This document shows positions 14,471 to 21,463 of a stretch of DNA of 21,463 bases, piece by piece (position 1 is the stretch's first letter; each line of letters starts with the position of its first letter). The notes beneath the pieces are model-generated. The model was not told the DNA's origin. It searched no databases and saw only the letters and a program-made list of their open reading frames with translations. The position numbers and the translations under genes are program-made. The DNA comes from CAYVSF01 sp046482855 (GTDB lineage: Bacteria; Bacteroidota; Bacteroidia; Bacteroidales; UBA12077), in NCBI GenBank assembly GCA_046482855.1, contig JAWOEH010000212.1, positions 1-21,463 on the forward strand, given 5' to 3'.

Positions 14471-15565
14471 CTATTTTAAGGTAGAACCACTCATGTGGTC
14501 GATATGTTCGCCGGTAAGGAGTTTGTAGCCTTGTAGTAGATTGGCTGTCAGGCAGCTGTGGATGGGTACGACGCCGGCAATATCACCCACCTTAAAGGGA
14601 GGCGCTTCGCCCCGGTAGGTAATGGTACCGTGTTCCTGTGAGAGAGCTGTGAGAATCATGTCGCCTTGTGGATCTTCCCAGCCCGAATTTGTTAATCGGG
14701 TGGCAAACCCATATATTTTTTGCTGATTTTGTTCAATGTATTCTTTTGCCAAGTGTACCGCACCTCCGTAAATGATTATGGCCTTACGCTGTGGGTGGAC
14801 AGCTACTACCGGAGAGGCCATGCAAACGGCAACATCGTGCCATTGACAAGCACCCAGGCTGTGTTGCATGGCATCGTAAAAGAAGAAATTTCCCGGACGT
14901 ATTTCGTTAACCTCCGGAAAGGTTGTTGCCAGTGAACAGGAAGGGGTGTCGCCAACCGATATTTCCAGGTTTGGGAACCTGCTCAGGTAGCGTTGTTTTA
15001 CTTCGGCCATAGCCTGGTTGGAGAGCTTAAAGAGTGCTCTCACCTCATCGGGCGAGGCTGCATGGTAAGTGTTTCCGGCATGGGTCAAAAAGCCTTTTAC
15101 GTGTACTTTTTGAGCCTTGGCAAAGGCCTCCATTTGTTGGTCCAGGCGGTCTGCAGCGTTGTAGGGTATACCTGTGCGATGGTAGCCCGTATCGATTTTT
15201 ACCCACGCATCAATTGGCGTGTCGAGCTCTTTCTCCAGCAAGGCTACTGTTTCGGGCGACTCTACCGTAACTGCCAGGCGTACTTTTTTTTGCAGTTCTT
15301 TAATTCGTGCTATCTCCCGCCAGTTAAGCGGGAAGGCAATGGTAATATCGTTCCACTGGGATGCAAAATAGGCTGCCATCTGTACCGACGAAACCGTGAT
15401 TTGCTCAATATTAAGGGCCTTCATCCATTCTCCAATTGCTTGTGATTGATGCGTTTTCATGTGTGGGCGCAGGCGTAAGCCGTGCTTTTGGGCTTTGTTT
15501 GCCATACGTTCCAGATTGTTCTCTACACGTGCACGATTCAGCAGCAAAGTGGGTTGGCTAATCAT
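14471..15565 (-). CDS. D-threonine aldolase / D-serine dehydratase-like PLP enzyme
   Basis: A 364-residue fold-type III PLP enzyme. The N-terminal alanine-racemase-like barrel has the PLP lysine Lys37 in LRPHMKTHQS. The C-terminal beta domain ends in PIHSCLT, where His336 and Cys338 form the divalent metal site typical of low-specificity D-threonine aldolases and eukaryotic-type D-serine dehydratases. Intermediate landmarks are VKIDTGYHRTG, FLTHAGNTYH and SVGDTPSCS. The frame is open a further 32 codons upstream (to 15661), but MISQPTLLLNR at 15565 is the family start. The likely reaction is D-threonine or another beta-hydroxy-D-amino acid to glycine plus aldehyde; D-serine dehydration is the alternative. 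Confidence 0.88.
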   Translation of the reverse strand: MISQPTLLLNRARVENNLERMANKAQKHGLRLRPHMKTHQSQAIGEWMKALNIEQITVSSVQMAAYFASQWNDITIAFPLNWREIARIKELQKKVRLAVTVESPETVALLEKELDTPIDAWVKIDTGYHRTGIPYNAADRLDQQMEAFAKAQKVHVKGFLTHAGNTYHAASPDEVRALFKLSNQAMAEVKQRYLSRFPNLEISVGDTPSCSLATTFPEVNEIRPGNFFFYDAMQHSLGACQWHDVAVCMASPVVAVHPQRKAIIIYGGAVHLAKEYIEQNQQKIYGFATRLTNSGWEDPQGDMILTALSQEHGTITYRGEAPPFKVGDIAGVVPIHSCLTANLLQGYKLLTGEHIDHMSGSTLK

Positions 15566-15713
15566 AGGAATTTGTTTTATGTGTAAAGATAAACAGGAAG
15601 TAGGAGAATGAAAAAGAAAAGGAAAAACGTTTGTTTTGCTAATATTTCTCGATATTTTCATTTGCTGTCCTCTGGTTTCGTTAAAAAACTGAGGAATCTT
15701 AATACCTTTATGT

Positions 15714-15721
15714 TAACTTTG
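15714..15721 (+). promoter_or_regulatory. probable -7 element of the yicC-gmk-nadD operon
   Basis: TAACTTTG matches TAnnTTTG and lies 23 bases before the yicC ATG. No TTTG at the correct distance upstream is present. The 179-bp region 15566-15744 is a divergent intergenic space that must also serve the D-threonine-aldolase-like gene on the other strand. Confidence 0.5.
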
Positions 15722-15744
15722 TGCCAGACTAAAGAAGTTGCTCT

Positions 15745-16620
15745 ATGATTAAATCAATGACCGGTTACGGAAAGGCTGAATGCGAATTAGCAGCCAAAAA
15801 AATAACCATTGAAATAAAGACGCTGAATAGCAAAAATATTGATATTCATACAAAGATTCCCAGCTACTACCGTGAGAAAGAGCTGGAGATTCGCAATTTG
15901 TTAACCGATAAGCTGCAGCGTGGCAAGGTGGAGATTTCGCTCTACTACGAAATTACCGATGAGGCTCAGGCTGCTGAGATAAATGGCCAAATTGTGAAAA
16001 GCTATTATCAGCAGCTTAAAGGCATTGCCGATGAGGTGGGAATTGAGGCAAGCGATGCGTTGTTGCAAACAGTTATGCGTTTGCCCGATACCTTGCGTAT
16101 GGACCGAACCGAAATTGATGATGAAGAGTGGCATGCTTTAAAGCGTATTATTATTGAAGCCGCCGATGAAGTGAATCGATTCCGCGAGCAGGAGGGACGT
16201 TCATTACAAACTGATGTAACCAATCATATTAAGTCGATCCAAAGTTATCTGCCCGAAATTGAGGTACACGAAAAACAACGTGTCGACAAAATACGCAATC
16301 GTATTGCCAACAATTTCAACGAGTTTTTTGGCGATAAGGATATTGATAAGAATCGTCTGGAGCAGGAGATTCTCTACTACCTTGAGAAATTGGATATAAA
16401 TGAGGAGAAGGTGCGTCTGGACAATCACTGTAATTACTTCCTGGAGATGATCGAAGACAATGAGCCTGTAGGCAAAAAGCTGGGCTTCATTTGCCAGGAA
16501 ATAGGGCGTGAAATTAATACCGTGGGTTCCAAAGCCAACGACTACGAGATTCAACGACGTGTTGTACTGATGAAGGATGAACTGGAAAAGGTAAAAGAGC
16601 AAATTGCAAACGTGCTTTAA
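15745..16620 (+). CDS. yicC: YicC/YloC family endoribonuclease
   Basis: A 291-residue protein of the YicC family, for which RNA endonuclease activity has been described in E. coli YicC and B. subtilis YloC. The N-terminus MIKSMTGYGKAE and the following KTLNSKNIDIHTKIPSYYRE are the family signature. The C-terminal half carries the acidic-helical DUF1732 part, with HCNYFLEMIEDNEPVGKKLG and QEIGREINTVGSKANDYEIQ. Length is normal. It precedes gmk with a single base between stop and start, the classic yicC-gmk arrangement. Confidence 0.95.
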   Translation: MIKSMTGYGKAECELAAKKITIEIKTLNSKNIDIHTKIPSYYREKELEIRNLLTDKLQRGKVEISLYYEITDEAQAAEINGQIVKSYYQQLKGIADEVGIEASDALLQTVMRLPDTLRMDRTEIDDEEWHALKRIIIEAADEVNRFREQEGRSLQTDVTNHIKSIQSYLPEIEVHEKQRVDKIRNRIANNFNEFFGDKDIDKNRLEQEILYYLEKLDINEEKVRLDNHCNYFLEMIEDNEPVGKKLGFICQEIGREINTVGSKANDYEIQRRVVLMKDELEKVKEQIANVL

Positions 16621-16621
16621 A

Positions 16622-17203
16622 ATGGATGATTTTTCCGGTAAACTTATTATCTTTTCGGCCCCGTCGGGTTCAGGGAAAACCACCATTGTACGCCATTTGC
16701 TGAGTCAAGGATTACCGCTGGCGTTTTCTGTTTCGGCTACTAGTCGTGCCCCACGGGGAACGGAGAAGCACGGCAGGGAGTACTACTTTTTATCGCCCGA
16801 TGAGTTCCGTAAATATATCGAGCAGAACGCTTTTGTGGAGTGGGAAGAGGTGTATGCCGACAGGTATTATGGCACCCTTAAATCGGAAGTGGAGCGGTTG
16901 TGGAGCGAAGGGAAGCATGTACTCTTTGATGTTGATGTGGTGGGAGGGGTAAACCTGAAGAAGCAATTTGGCGACCGTGCCCTCTCAATTTTTGTGAAAG
17001 CTCCTTCCATTGATGTTCTGGAGGAGCGCTTGCGAAAACGCTCTACCGAGACCGAGGCAGAACTTAAATTGCGTGTAGAAAAAGCCGACCAAGAGTATAA
17101 TTATGCCCGACAGTTTGATGTGGTATTGGTAAATGACGATTTGCAGCATGCACAGAAACAAGCAGTAGAGCTGGTTTGCTCTTTTCTCGATATATCTGAA
17201 TAA
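16622..17203 (+). CDS. gmk: guanylate kinase
   Basis: A 193-residue kinase phosphorylating GMP to GDP with ATP. The P-loop APSGSGKTTI covers about residues 13-22. The GMP-binding segment SVSATSRAPRGTEKHGREYYF follows, then FVEWEEVYADRYYGT and the lid region RLRKRSTETEAELKLRV. The start at 16622 is chosen (MDDFSGKLIIF); six further codons upstream are open but overlap yicC. There is 1 bp between yicC and this gene and 12 bp to nadD. Confidence 0.97.
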   Translation: MDDFSGKLIIFSAPSGSGKTTIVRHLLSQGLPLAFSVSATSRAPRGTEKHGREYYFLSPDEFRKYIEQNAFVEWEEVYADRYYGTLKSEVERLWSEGKHVLFDVDVVGGVNLKKQFGDRALSIFVKAPSIDVLEERLRKRSTETEAELKLRVEKADQEYNYARQFDVVLVNDDLQHAQKQAVELVCSFLDISE

Positions 17204-17215
17204 AAGTGGTTATGT

Positions 17216-17794
17216 ATGCGTACTGGTTTATTTTTCGGATCTTTTAACCCAATACATATTGGCCATATGGCTATTGCGAATTACATGGTAAGCTATGGGC
17301 CTATTGACGATTTGTGGTTTGTTGTAAGCCCGCATAATCCGCTGAAAAAGCGGAAGACCCTGCTTAATGAGTATGATCGGTTGGAGCTGGTAAATAGGGC
17401 TATTGGGAAAGATATCCGTTTTAAGGCTTCCAATATTGAGTTTACCATGCCTAAGCCCTCGTATACGATTGATACGTTAACCTATCTTTCCGAACAATAT
17501 CCCAAACGTGCATTTTCATTAATTATGGGAGAAGATAATTTGGCTACCATCAATAAATGGAAGAATCCGGAGTTGTTACTGGAAAAATACCGACTGTTGG
17601 TTTATCCTCGTCCAAACGTAACTACCGAGACCACTTTGTTGGAACATCCGAATGTGGAGTTGATAGAAGCCCCCTTGATGGAGGTTAGTTCAAGCTTTAT
17701 ACGTTCGGCGATTAAGGCAGGGAAAGATGTGCGGTATTTTATGCCTCCGGGCGTATATGAGTATATTGATCAAAAGCAGTTGTATACGAATTAA
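17216..17794 (+). CDS. nadD: nicotinate-nucleotide adenylyltransferase
   Basis: A 192-residue nucleotidyltransferase joining nicotinate mononucleotide with ATP to give deamido-NAD+, in NAD biosynthesis. GLFFGSFNPIHIGH contains the HxGH active-site motif (His14-His17). KPSYTIDTL, LIMGEDNL and the C-terminal SSSFIRSAI (the ISSTxIR equivalent) are all present. Length is typical. It is third in the yicC-gmk-nadD run; the next gene starts 8 bp downstream. Confidence 0.96.
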   Translation: MRTGLFFGSFNPIHIGHMAIANYMVSYGPIDDLWFVVSPHNPLKKRKTLLNEYDRLELVNRAIGKDIRFKASNIEFTMPKPSYTIDTLTYLSEQYPKRAFSLIMGEDNLATINKWKNPELLLEKYRLLVYPRPNVTTETTLLEHPNVELIEAPLMEVSSSFIRSAIKAGKDVRYFMPPGVYEYIDQKQLYTN

Positions 17795-17802
17795 ACAGAA
17801 CC

Positions 17803-18849
17803 ATGGGACTTTTATTTTTATACTTGGGTATTGCCGTTTTTGTATCGTTCGTTTGTTCGGTATTGGAGGCTGTTTTGCTGAGTGTTACGCCAAGTTTTGT
17901 TGCCTCCAAGGTGCGCGAGGGAAAACCCTATGCCCTCTTACTTCAGAAGTATAAAAAAAATATCGATCTGCCTTTAGCTGCCATTCTTACGCTTAATACC
18001 TTTGCACATACCATTGGTGCAGCCGGCGTTGGCGGACAGGTGCAAATTATCTGGGGAAATGAATTTGTAAGTATCGCCTCGGGAATCCTGACAATTATTA
18101 TCCTTATTTTTAGTGAGATTATTCCTAAAACCATTGGCGCCAATTTTTGGAAACAACTGGCTTTGTATTCTGCGCCTGTGCTCTCTTTTATGATCTATTC
18201 CCCCTTATTTCCGCTTATTTGGCTGAGTAAGTTAATTACCAAAGTGCTGAGCAATAATAATCAGAGCAGTGTGTTAAGCCGATCGGAATTTCAGGCTATG
18301 ACTGAGTTGGGTATCGAAGAGGGAATCTTTCAGGAGAGCGAATCGAAGATTCTTACTAACCTGATGCGATTTAATAACATTCAGGCCAAAAGTATTATGA
18401 CTCCGCGTACTGTGGTGGTTGCTGCCGAGGAGGAGACTTCGGCAGAGACATTTTATCGCAGCTCGGAACGCATCCGTTTTTCCAGAATTCCCGTTTTTCA
18501 CAACGAACTCGATAACATTACGGGTTTTGTGTTGAAAGATGATCTGATGGAGCAGATTATAGAAGATCGCTTTCATGTGCCGCTAAGAGCTATCCGGCGT
18601 GAGATAACCGTTGTTGCTGATACCATGCCAATAGTAAAGCTTTTTTACCGGTTTATCGAGAAACGCGAGCACATTGCTATGGTCGTTGGTGAGTATGGCG
18701 AATTCCTGGGTATTGTTACCATGGAAGATGTTATTGAAACCCTTCTGGGGTTAGAAATTGTTGATGAACTGGATAATGTGGAAGATATGCAAATTCAGGC
18801 CAAGCGAAATTGGGAGCGGCGAGCCCGACGACTGGGCCTTATAGAATAA
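17803..18849 (+). CDS. CNNM/DUF21 membrane protein with CBS pair (CorC/HlyC-like, no C-terminal domain)
   Basis: A 348-residue membrane protein. Residues 1 to about 150 form the CNNM transmembrane domain with several helices (LFLYLGIAVFVSFVCSVLEA, LTIIILIFSEIIPKTIGANF, YSAPVLSFMIYSPLFPLIW). Residues about 195-320 form a CBS pair (AKSIMTPRTVVVA to YGEFLGIVTMEDVIETLLG). It ends about 30 residues after the second CBS domain and so lacks the CorC/HlyC C-terminal domain of the common 420-430-residue members. Some family members transport or regulate Mg2+ and other divalent cations; the substrate here is unknown. It is the last gene of the yicC operon by spacing. Confidence 0.88.
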   Translation: MGLLFLYLGIAVFVSFVCSVLEAVLLSVTPSFVASKVREGKPYALLLQKYKKNIDLPLAAILTLNTFAHTIGAAGVGGQVQIIWGNEFVSIASGILTIIILIFSEIIPKTIGANFWKQLALYSAPVLSFMIYSPLFPLIWLSKLITKVLSNNNQSSVLSRSEFQAMTELGIEEGIFQESESKILTNLMRFNNIQAKSIMTPRTVVVAAEEETSAETFYRSSERIRFSRIPVFHNELDNITGFVLKDDLMEQIIEDRFHVPLRAIRREITVVADTMPIVKLFYRFIEKREHIAMVVGEYGEFLGIVTMEDVIETLLGLEIVDELDNVEDMQIQAKRNWERRARRLGLIE

Positions 18850-19089
18850 GGCAGAAAGAAAAAGAGGTGCCCAAACATGGCGAGCATGGTTACAACACAA
18901 AACCCACAAACCTAGAAGAAGCCCGCGCACGAATGAGCACCATTTTTTCTTTCCGCTGTCTTCATAAAGAATACAACGGAAAGACTACGACTACAAAAGC
19001 TATAACAACAAACCTTTTGTTCGTTTTAGTAACAGTAAAGCGGGCAGGAAAGTTCATCGGTAAAGCAGGTACAAAACACACACTTAGGC
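18850..19089. other. unexplained 240-bp intergenic stretch with A/C-rich plus strand
   Basis: Between the CNNM gene and the terminator of the minus-strand TM1266-like gene. The plus strand is strikingly rich in A and C for much of its length (for example ACAACACAAAACCCACAAAC near 18892). A 108-codon frame is open across it from 18810 to 19136, but its product is basic, low in hydrophobic pattern, overlaps the end of the CNNM gene and has no ribosome site. I do not consider it a gene. I see no RNA family, repeat or terminator for the CNNM gene here. Confidence 0.4.
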
Positions 19090-19125
19090 AAAAAATCACT
19101 GCACCTACTCAATGTAGATGCAGTG
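19090..19125 (-). terminator. intrinsic terminator of the TM1266-like gene
   Basis: CACTGCA at 19097-19103 pairs with TGCAGTG at 19119-19125, then a one-by-one mismatch, then CTAC (19105-19108) with GTAG (19114-19117), and a five-base loop. Six A residues at 19090-19095 give the T run when read on the minus strand. It lies about 30 bp after the stop of the minus-strand gene at 19155. Confidence 0.85.
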
Positions 19126-19154
19126 AAACCTGTTAACTTGTGTACTAAGACAAC

Positions 19155-19418
19155 TTACCCTTCGAAAACCATCTTTTGTAACTCTGTACCTTCAATTTCT
19201 TTCAGGGCTTTTTCTAACTTATCCATTTCATTCCCATCACCAGTAAGCTCCAGTAAAACCAAACCGCTTGTGCTGCAATGATTATCCGTAACTTCATGCA
19301 GACCAAGACGTGTTTTAATGGAACACCCATACTGTGTTAATACTTGTTGTACTTTCCCGGCTTCTTTTTGTCGGTCGTTAATTGCGATGCCAAGAATACG
19401 CGTAGTTTTGTCTGTCAT
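19155..19418 (-). CDS. TM1266-like iron-only hydrogenase system putative regulator
   Basis: An 87-residue protein with an ACT-like alternating beta-alpha pattern. TRILGIAINDRQKEAGKVQQ, then a Cys-containing turn (YGCSIKTRLGLHE), then GLVLLELTGDGNEMDKLEKAL and the end QKMVFEG. The strings IKTRLGLHE and the terminal KMxF are typical of the small TM1266 family that is usually encoded with [FeFe]-hydrogenase maturation genes, and hydG is indeed only 1.1 kb away on the same strand. The family is called a regulator from genome context and its structure; no DNA-binding or ligand function is shown. Cys31 and Cys48 are the two cysteines. It has its own terminator, so it is a single-gene unit at its 3' end. 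Confidence 0.75.
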   Translation of the reverse strand: MTDKTTRILGIAINDRQKEAGKVQQVLTQYGCSIKTRLGLHEVTDNHCSTSGLVLLELTGDGNEMDKLEKALKEIEGTELQKMVFEG

Positions 19419-19715
19419 AAGGAGTTATTATTTTTGTTTCGATTTGTGTTTATTTTCTAACAGGAAGGTAGGGAATATATGCACACCAGTCAAGCCAAAT
19501 TTTTCTTATTTTATTTTTTGTGTTCCCATTTGCCCTGTTCGGGGTATGTTTTTTTGAAAGATCTTTTTATTGGTTGTTATTATGATTTCTGATGTGTTAT
19601 GTGATAAAGACTTAAATATAACGAGAGGAAGTCGAGGTTATTTTTTATTAGTAAATACGGACGCTCACCGATAGAGAATTTTACTTATCTTTCGGTAAGA
19701 TAAAACATCAAATGC
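19419..19715. other. divergent intergenic region, 297 bp
   Basis: AT-rich space between the minus-strand TM1266-like gene and the plus-strand C26 peptidase. It holds both promoters. TATCTTTC at 19687-19694 is a seven-of-eight match to the -7 box for the plus strand, but no TTTG lies at the right distance. I see no open frame or RNA in it. Confidence 0.45.
19685..19703 (+). promoter_or_regulatory. inverted repeat just upstream of the C26 peptidase gene
   Basis: TTATCTT at 19685-19691 and AAGATAA at 19697-19703 are perfect complements around a five-base centre. The repeat sits 12 bases before the start codon and overlaps the possible -7 box. It could be an operator or a 5'-leader hairpin. There is no T run, so it is not a terminator. 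Confidence 0.45.
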
Positions 19716-20459
19716 ATGCGAAAACTACTCCACTACTCGTTGTTCGTTCTTTTTATTGGCAGTTGTATTTCGGCAAACGGACAACCTCTTATCCTTATTT
19801 CAAAGGATTATAATGGACATATTCAGGAGTGGATGCAAGATTTGGCTCCTGACAACAATTTGCGCATATGTTATGATATTCCGCAGGATAGTTTGCTCTT
19901 TTTCCTGGAACAAGCCGATGGCATGATCATCGGTGGGGGACGCGATGTTCACCCTGATTTGTATGGAAAACCTGACTATGTAAGTCAGTGTGGCTCGTTT
20001 GATCGGTTTCGGGATAGCTTGGAGCTGCGCATGATTGAGTATGCCATGACGCATAAAATCCCCCTGTTGGGAATCTGCCGCGGGCACCAAATCCTTAATG
20101 TTGCGCTAGGAGGGACACTTGTTCCGGATATCCCTACGGCTTATCCTGAATCCAACATCAGGCACCGCCGGATTTTTGCTAAGGCGCATGTGATACATAT
20201 TTTGCCTGGAAGCTGGTTGGCTGACTTGCCTGTTCAGAAGAGGCAAAAGGTAAATAGTCGGCACCACCAATGTATCGATTTGCTGGCTCCGGGATTCCGC
20301 GTTGCCGCCTTAAGTCCTGATAGTATCATTGAATCTATCGAATACATAGATGCCGAACACCCCTTTGCAATAGGCGTGCAATGGCACCCCGAAAGTTTAC
20401 GCAATAGCTTATCAATGGCCGTTGGAAGGGCATTTCTACAAGCGGTTGAAGCACCTTGA
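19716..20459 (+). CDS. exported gamma-glutamyl-gamma-aminobutyrate hydrolase family protein (peptidase C26)
   Basis: A 247-residue class I glutamine-amidotransferase-like hydrolase. The catalytic triad is visible: Cys121 in GICRGHQILNVALGG, then His223 and Glu225 in GVQWHPESL. MIIGGGRDVHPDLYG is typical of the PuuD-like branch, which hydrolyses gamma-glutamyl amides such as gamma-glutamyl-GABA. Unlike cytoplasmic PuuD it has a signal peptide (MRKLLHYSLFVLFIGSC). IGSC at residues 14-17 could serve as a lipobox with Cys17 as the lipid anchor. Alternatively signal peptidase I could cut at NG before Q23. Either way the enzyme is predicted outside the inner membrane, where it might act on gamma-glutamyl peptides such as glutathione fragments, folate polyglutamates or peptidoglycan pieces. 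It is convergent with hydG. Confidence 0.87.
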   Translation: MRKLLHYSLFVLFIGSCISANGQPLILISKDYNGHIQEWMQDLAPDNNLRICYDIPQDSLLFFLEQADGMIIGGGRDVHPDLYGKPDYVSQCGSFDRFRDSLELRMIEYAMTHKIPLLGICRGHQILNVALGGTLVPDIPTAYPESNIRHRRIFAKAHVIHILPGSWLADLPVQKRQKVNSRHHQCIDLLAPGFRVAALSPDSIIESIEYIDAEHPFAIGVQWHPESLRNSLSMAVGRAFLQAVEAP

Positions 20460-20478
20460 TCTTTACATAAAACAAGAA

Positions 20479-20500
20479 CGGCCCACCAAATGGTGAGCCG
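20479..20500. terminator. possible terminator between the C26 gene and hydG
   Basis: CGGC (20479-20482) pairs with GCCG (20497-20500), and CACC (20484-20487) with GGTG (20492-20495), with one mismatch and a four-base loop. On the minus strand a T-rich but interrupted tail (TTCTTGTTTTA) follows; on the plus strand there is none. Probably a weak terminator for hydG. Confidence 0.5.
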
Positions 20501-20521
20501 AATATGTTGTTCAGGTGCAAC

Positions 20522-21463
20522 TTAAAAGTACAAGTCTCGTTCGCCTTGTTTAATTTTTTCAATACGATTGATAAGTTCTTCTTTGCGCTTAAATCCGTTA
20601 AGCTCCTCCAGGTTCTGCTCAATGACTTTCCACCCTTTTTCGGCCACATGGGGTTTGGCATAATCAACCAGGTATTCCGACAGGGTTAATATGGCGTTTG
20701 GCGTACAGTAGCGCTTGATAAATCCGGGCACCGAGAACTCCATAAAATGTTCACCCGTGCGACCTAATCGATAACAGGCAGTGCAGAAAGAGGGAAGATA
20801 TCCTTTTTCCAGCAATTCCTCAATAATTTCGCCCAGCGATCGTGAATCGCCAATATGAAACTGCTCTTTTTTTAAATCCTGCTCTTCGTTTAAGCTGTCG
20901 GCATAAGCGCCCAGTTCAATCTTGGTGCCGCCGTCGATTTGTGAAACCCCGTATTGCATCACCTCGGTGCGTATCTCAGGACTCTCACGAGCCGTTAAAA
21001 TTAGCCCCGTGTAAGGTACGGCTAAACGCAATATGGCAACCAACCGGGTAAATTCTTCATCTGATAGGATGTTTTCTTTATCTACATTCATTTCGGAAGC
21101 ATCCTGAATGCGTGGGAAGGAGATAGTATGCGGCCCCACATTGTAACACGCTTCAAAGTGGTTGGTATGACGAATTAATGATAATAACTCAAAGCGCCAA
21201 TCGTACAATCCAAAGAGCGCTCCGATTCCCACATCGTCGATACCGGCTTCCTGGGCTCTGTCAAGGGCTGTGAGACGATAGTTGTAGTTGGCCTTCTTGC
21301 CTCCCAAGTGGTAGCGCTTATACGCTTCGGGGTGGTAGGTTTCTTGAAATACCTGATAGGTACCAATGCCGGCCTCTTTTACCACCTTGTAGCCTTCAAT
21401 TTCCAGAGGTGCCGCGTTGATGTTTACCCTTCTGATCTCGCCATAGCCTTTCTTTACATCATA
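20522..21463 (-). CDS. hydG: [FeFe]-hydrogenase H-cluster radical SAM maturase HydG, C-terminal 313 residues
   Basis: The gene enters from the right edge of the window, and about 160 N-terminal residues with the radical-SAM CX3CX2C motif are not visible. HydG cleaves tyrosine to supply CO and cyanide as Fe(CO)2CN units for the H-cluster. The visible part begins YDVKKGYGEIRRVNINAAPL and continues with GIGTYQVFQETYHPEAYKRY and GIDDVGIGALFGLYDWRFE. The C-terminal auxiliary-cluster motif is complete: two cysteines in CTAC followed 22 residues later by a third (KRYC). This CX2CX22C is what separates HydG from the tyrosine lyase ThiH. It implies that the organism makes an [FeFe]-hydrogenase; hydE, hydF and the structural gene must be elsewhere. 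Confidence 0.96.
   Translation of the reverse strand, partial: YDVKKGYGEIRRVNINAAPLEIEGYKVVKEAGIGTYQVFQETYHPEAYKRYHLGGKKANYNYRLTALDRAQEAGIDDVGIGALFGLYDWRFELLSLIRHTNHFEACYNVGPHTISFPRIQDASEMNVDKENILSDEEFTRLVAILRLAVPYTGLILTARESPEIRTEVMQYGVSQIDGGTKIELGAYADSLNEEQDLKKEQFHIGDSRSLGEIIEELLEKGYLPSFCTACYRLGRTGEHFMEFSVPGFIKRYCTPNAILTLSEYLVDYAKPHVAEKGWKVIEQNLEELNGFKRKEELINRIEKIKQGERDLYF

Noticed and set aside
18810..19136. 108-codon plus-strand open frame after the CNNM gene
   Set aside because: It overlaps the CNNM 3' end, has no ribosome site, gives a basic low-complexity product and runs through the antisense terminator.
20522..21463. ThiH (thiamine tyrosine lyase) as an alternative to HydG
   Set aside because: The C-terminal CX2CX22C cluster motif and the opening YDVKKGYGEIRR are HydG features; ThiH lacks the C-terminal cluster.
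1480..21463. tRNA, rRNA, CRISPR arrays, insertion sequences
   Set aside because: Looked for by eye: no cloverleaf-type sequence, no regularly spaced repeats, no transposase or terminal inverted repeats were seen.

Overview
The window is a join of two unrelated genomes. Positions 1 to about 1480 are GC-rich and encode very acidic (Asp/Glu-rich) proteins typical of haloarchaea: the 3' end of a dihydrolipoamide dehydrogenase gene and, convergent to it, a LolA-like secreted protein that has lost its signal peptide. From about 1480 to the end the DNA is much less GC-rich. Its genes carry Bacteroidetes features: promoters of the TTTG/TAnnTTTG type, few Shine-Dalgarno sites, and a signal peptide ending in G-Q. 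The gene set (four-subunit 2-oxoacid:ferredoxin oxidoreductases, flavodoxin, HydG) suggests an anaerobic fermenter, probably Bacteroidales/Marinilabiliales-like. Both genes at the join are cut off and no mobile element lies there, so a metagenome assembly chimera from a hypersaline sample is the simplest explanation.

Layout of the Bacteroidetes part. At 1480-1756 (minus) is the 5' stump of an exported protein gene. From 2116 to 13600, all on the plus strand, lies a catabolic island: a fused ADP-forming acyl-CoA synthetase; a 55-residue membrane peptide gene coupled to it; a polytopic membrane protein; flavodoxin; a class I/II aminotransferase closed by a strong terminator; a ferredoxin/alpha/beta/gamma 2-oxoacid oxidoreductase operon (KOR/VOR type) with its own terminator; and an Lrp/AsnC regulator leading straight into a second oxidoreductase operon, porGDAB. 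At 13678-15565 (minus) a D-threonine-aldolase-like gene and an SRAP (YedK/HMCES) gene form a pair. From 15745 to 18849 (plus) is a housekeeping run: yicC, gmk, nadD and a CNNM/CBS membrane protein. The end holds a TM1266-like small protein (minus), a secreted class-I-amidotransferase-like C26 peptidase (plus) and the C-terminal two-thirds of hydG (minus, running off the window).

How the genes work together (inference). The aminotransferase would make 2-oxoacids from amino acids. The two oxidoreductases would oxidise these to acyl-CoA plus CO2 while reducing ferredoxin or flavodoxin. The ADP-forming synthetase would turn acyl-CoA into free acid with ATP formation. Reduced carriers could be discharged as H2 by a [FeFe]-hydrogenase, whose H-cluster maturase HydG is at the window edge. 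This is the logic of peptidolytic fermentation known from Thermococcales, here laid out in one region of a Bacteroidetes genome with an Lrp-family regulator between the two oxidoreductase operons. I found no RNA genes, insertion sequences or CRISPR arrays.
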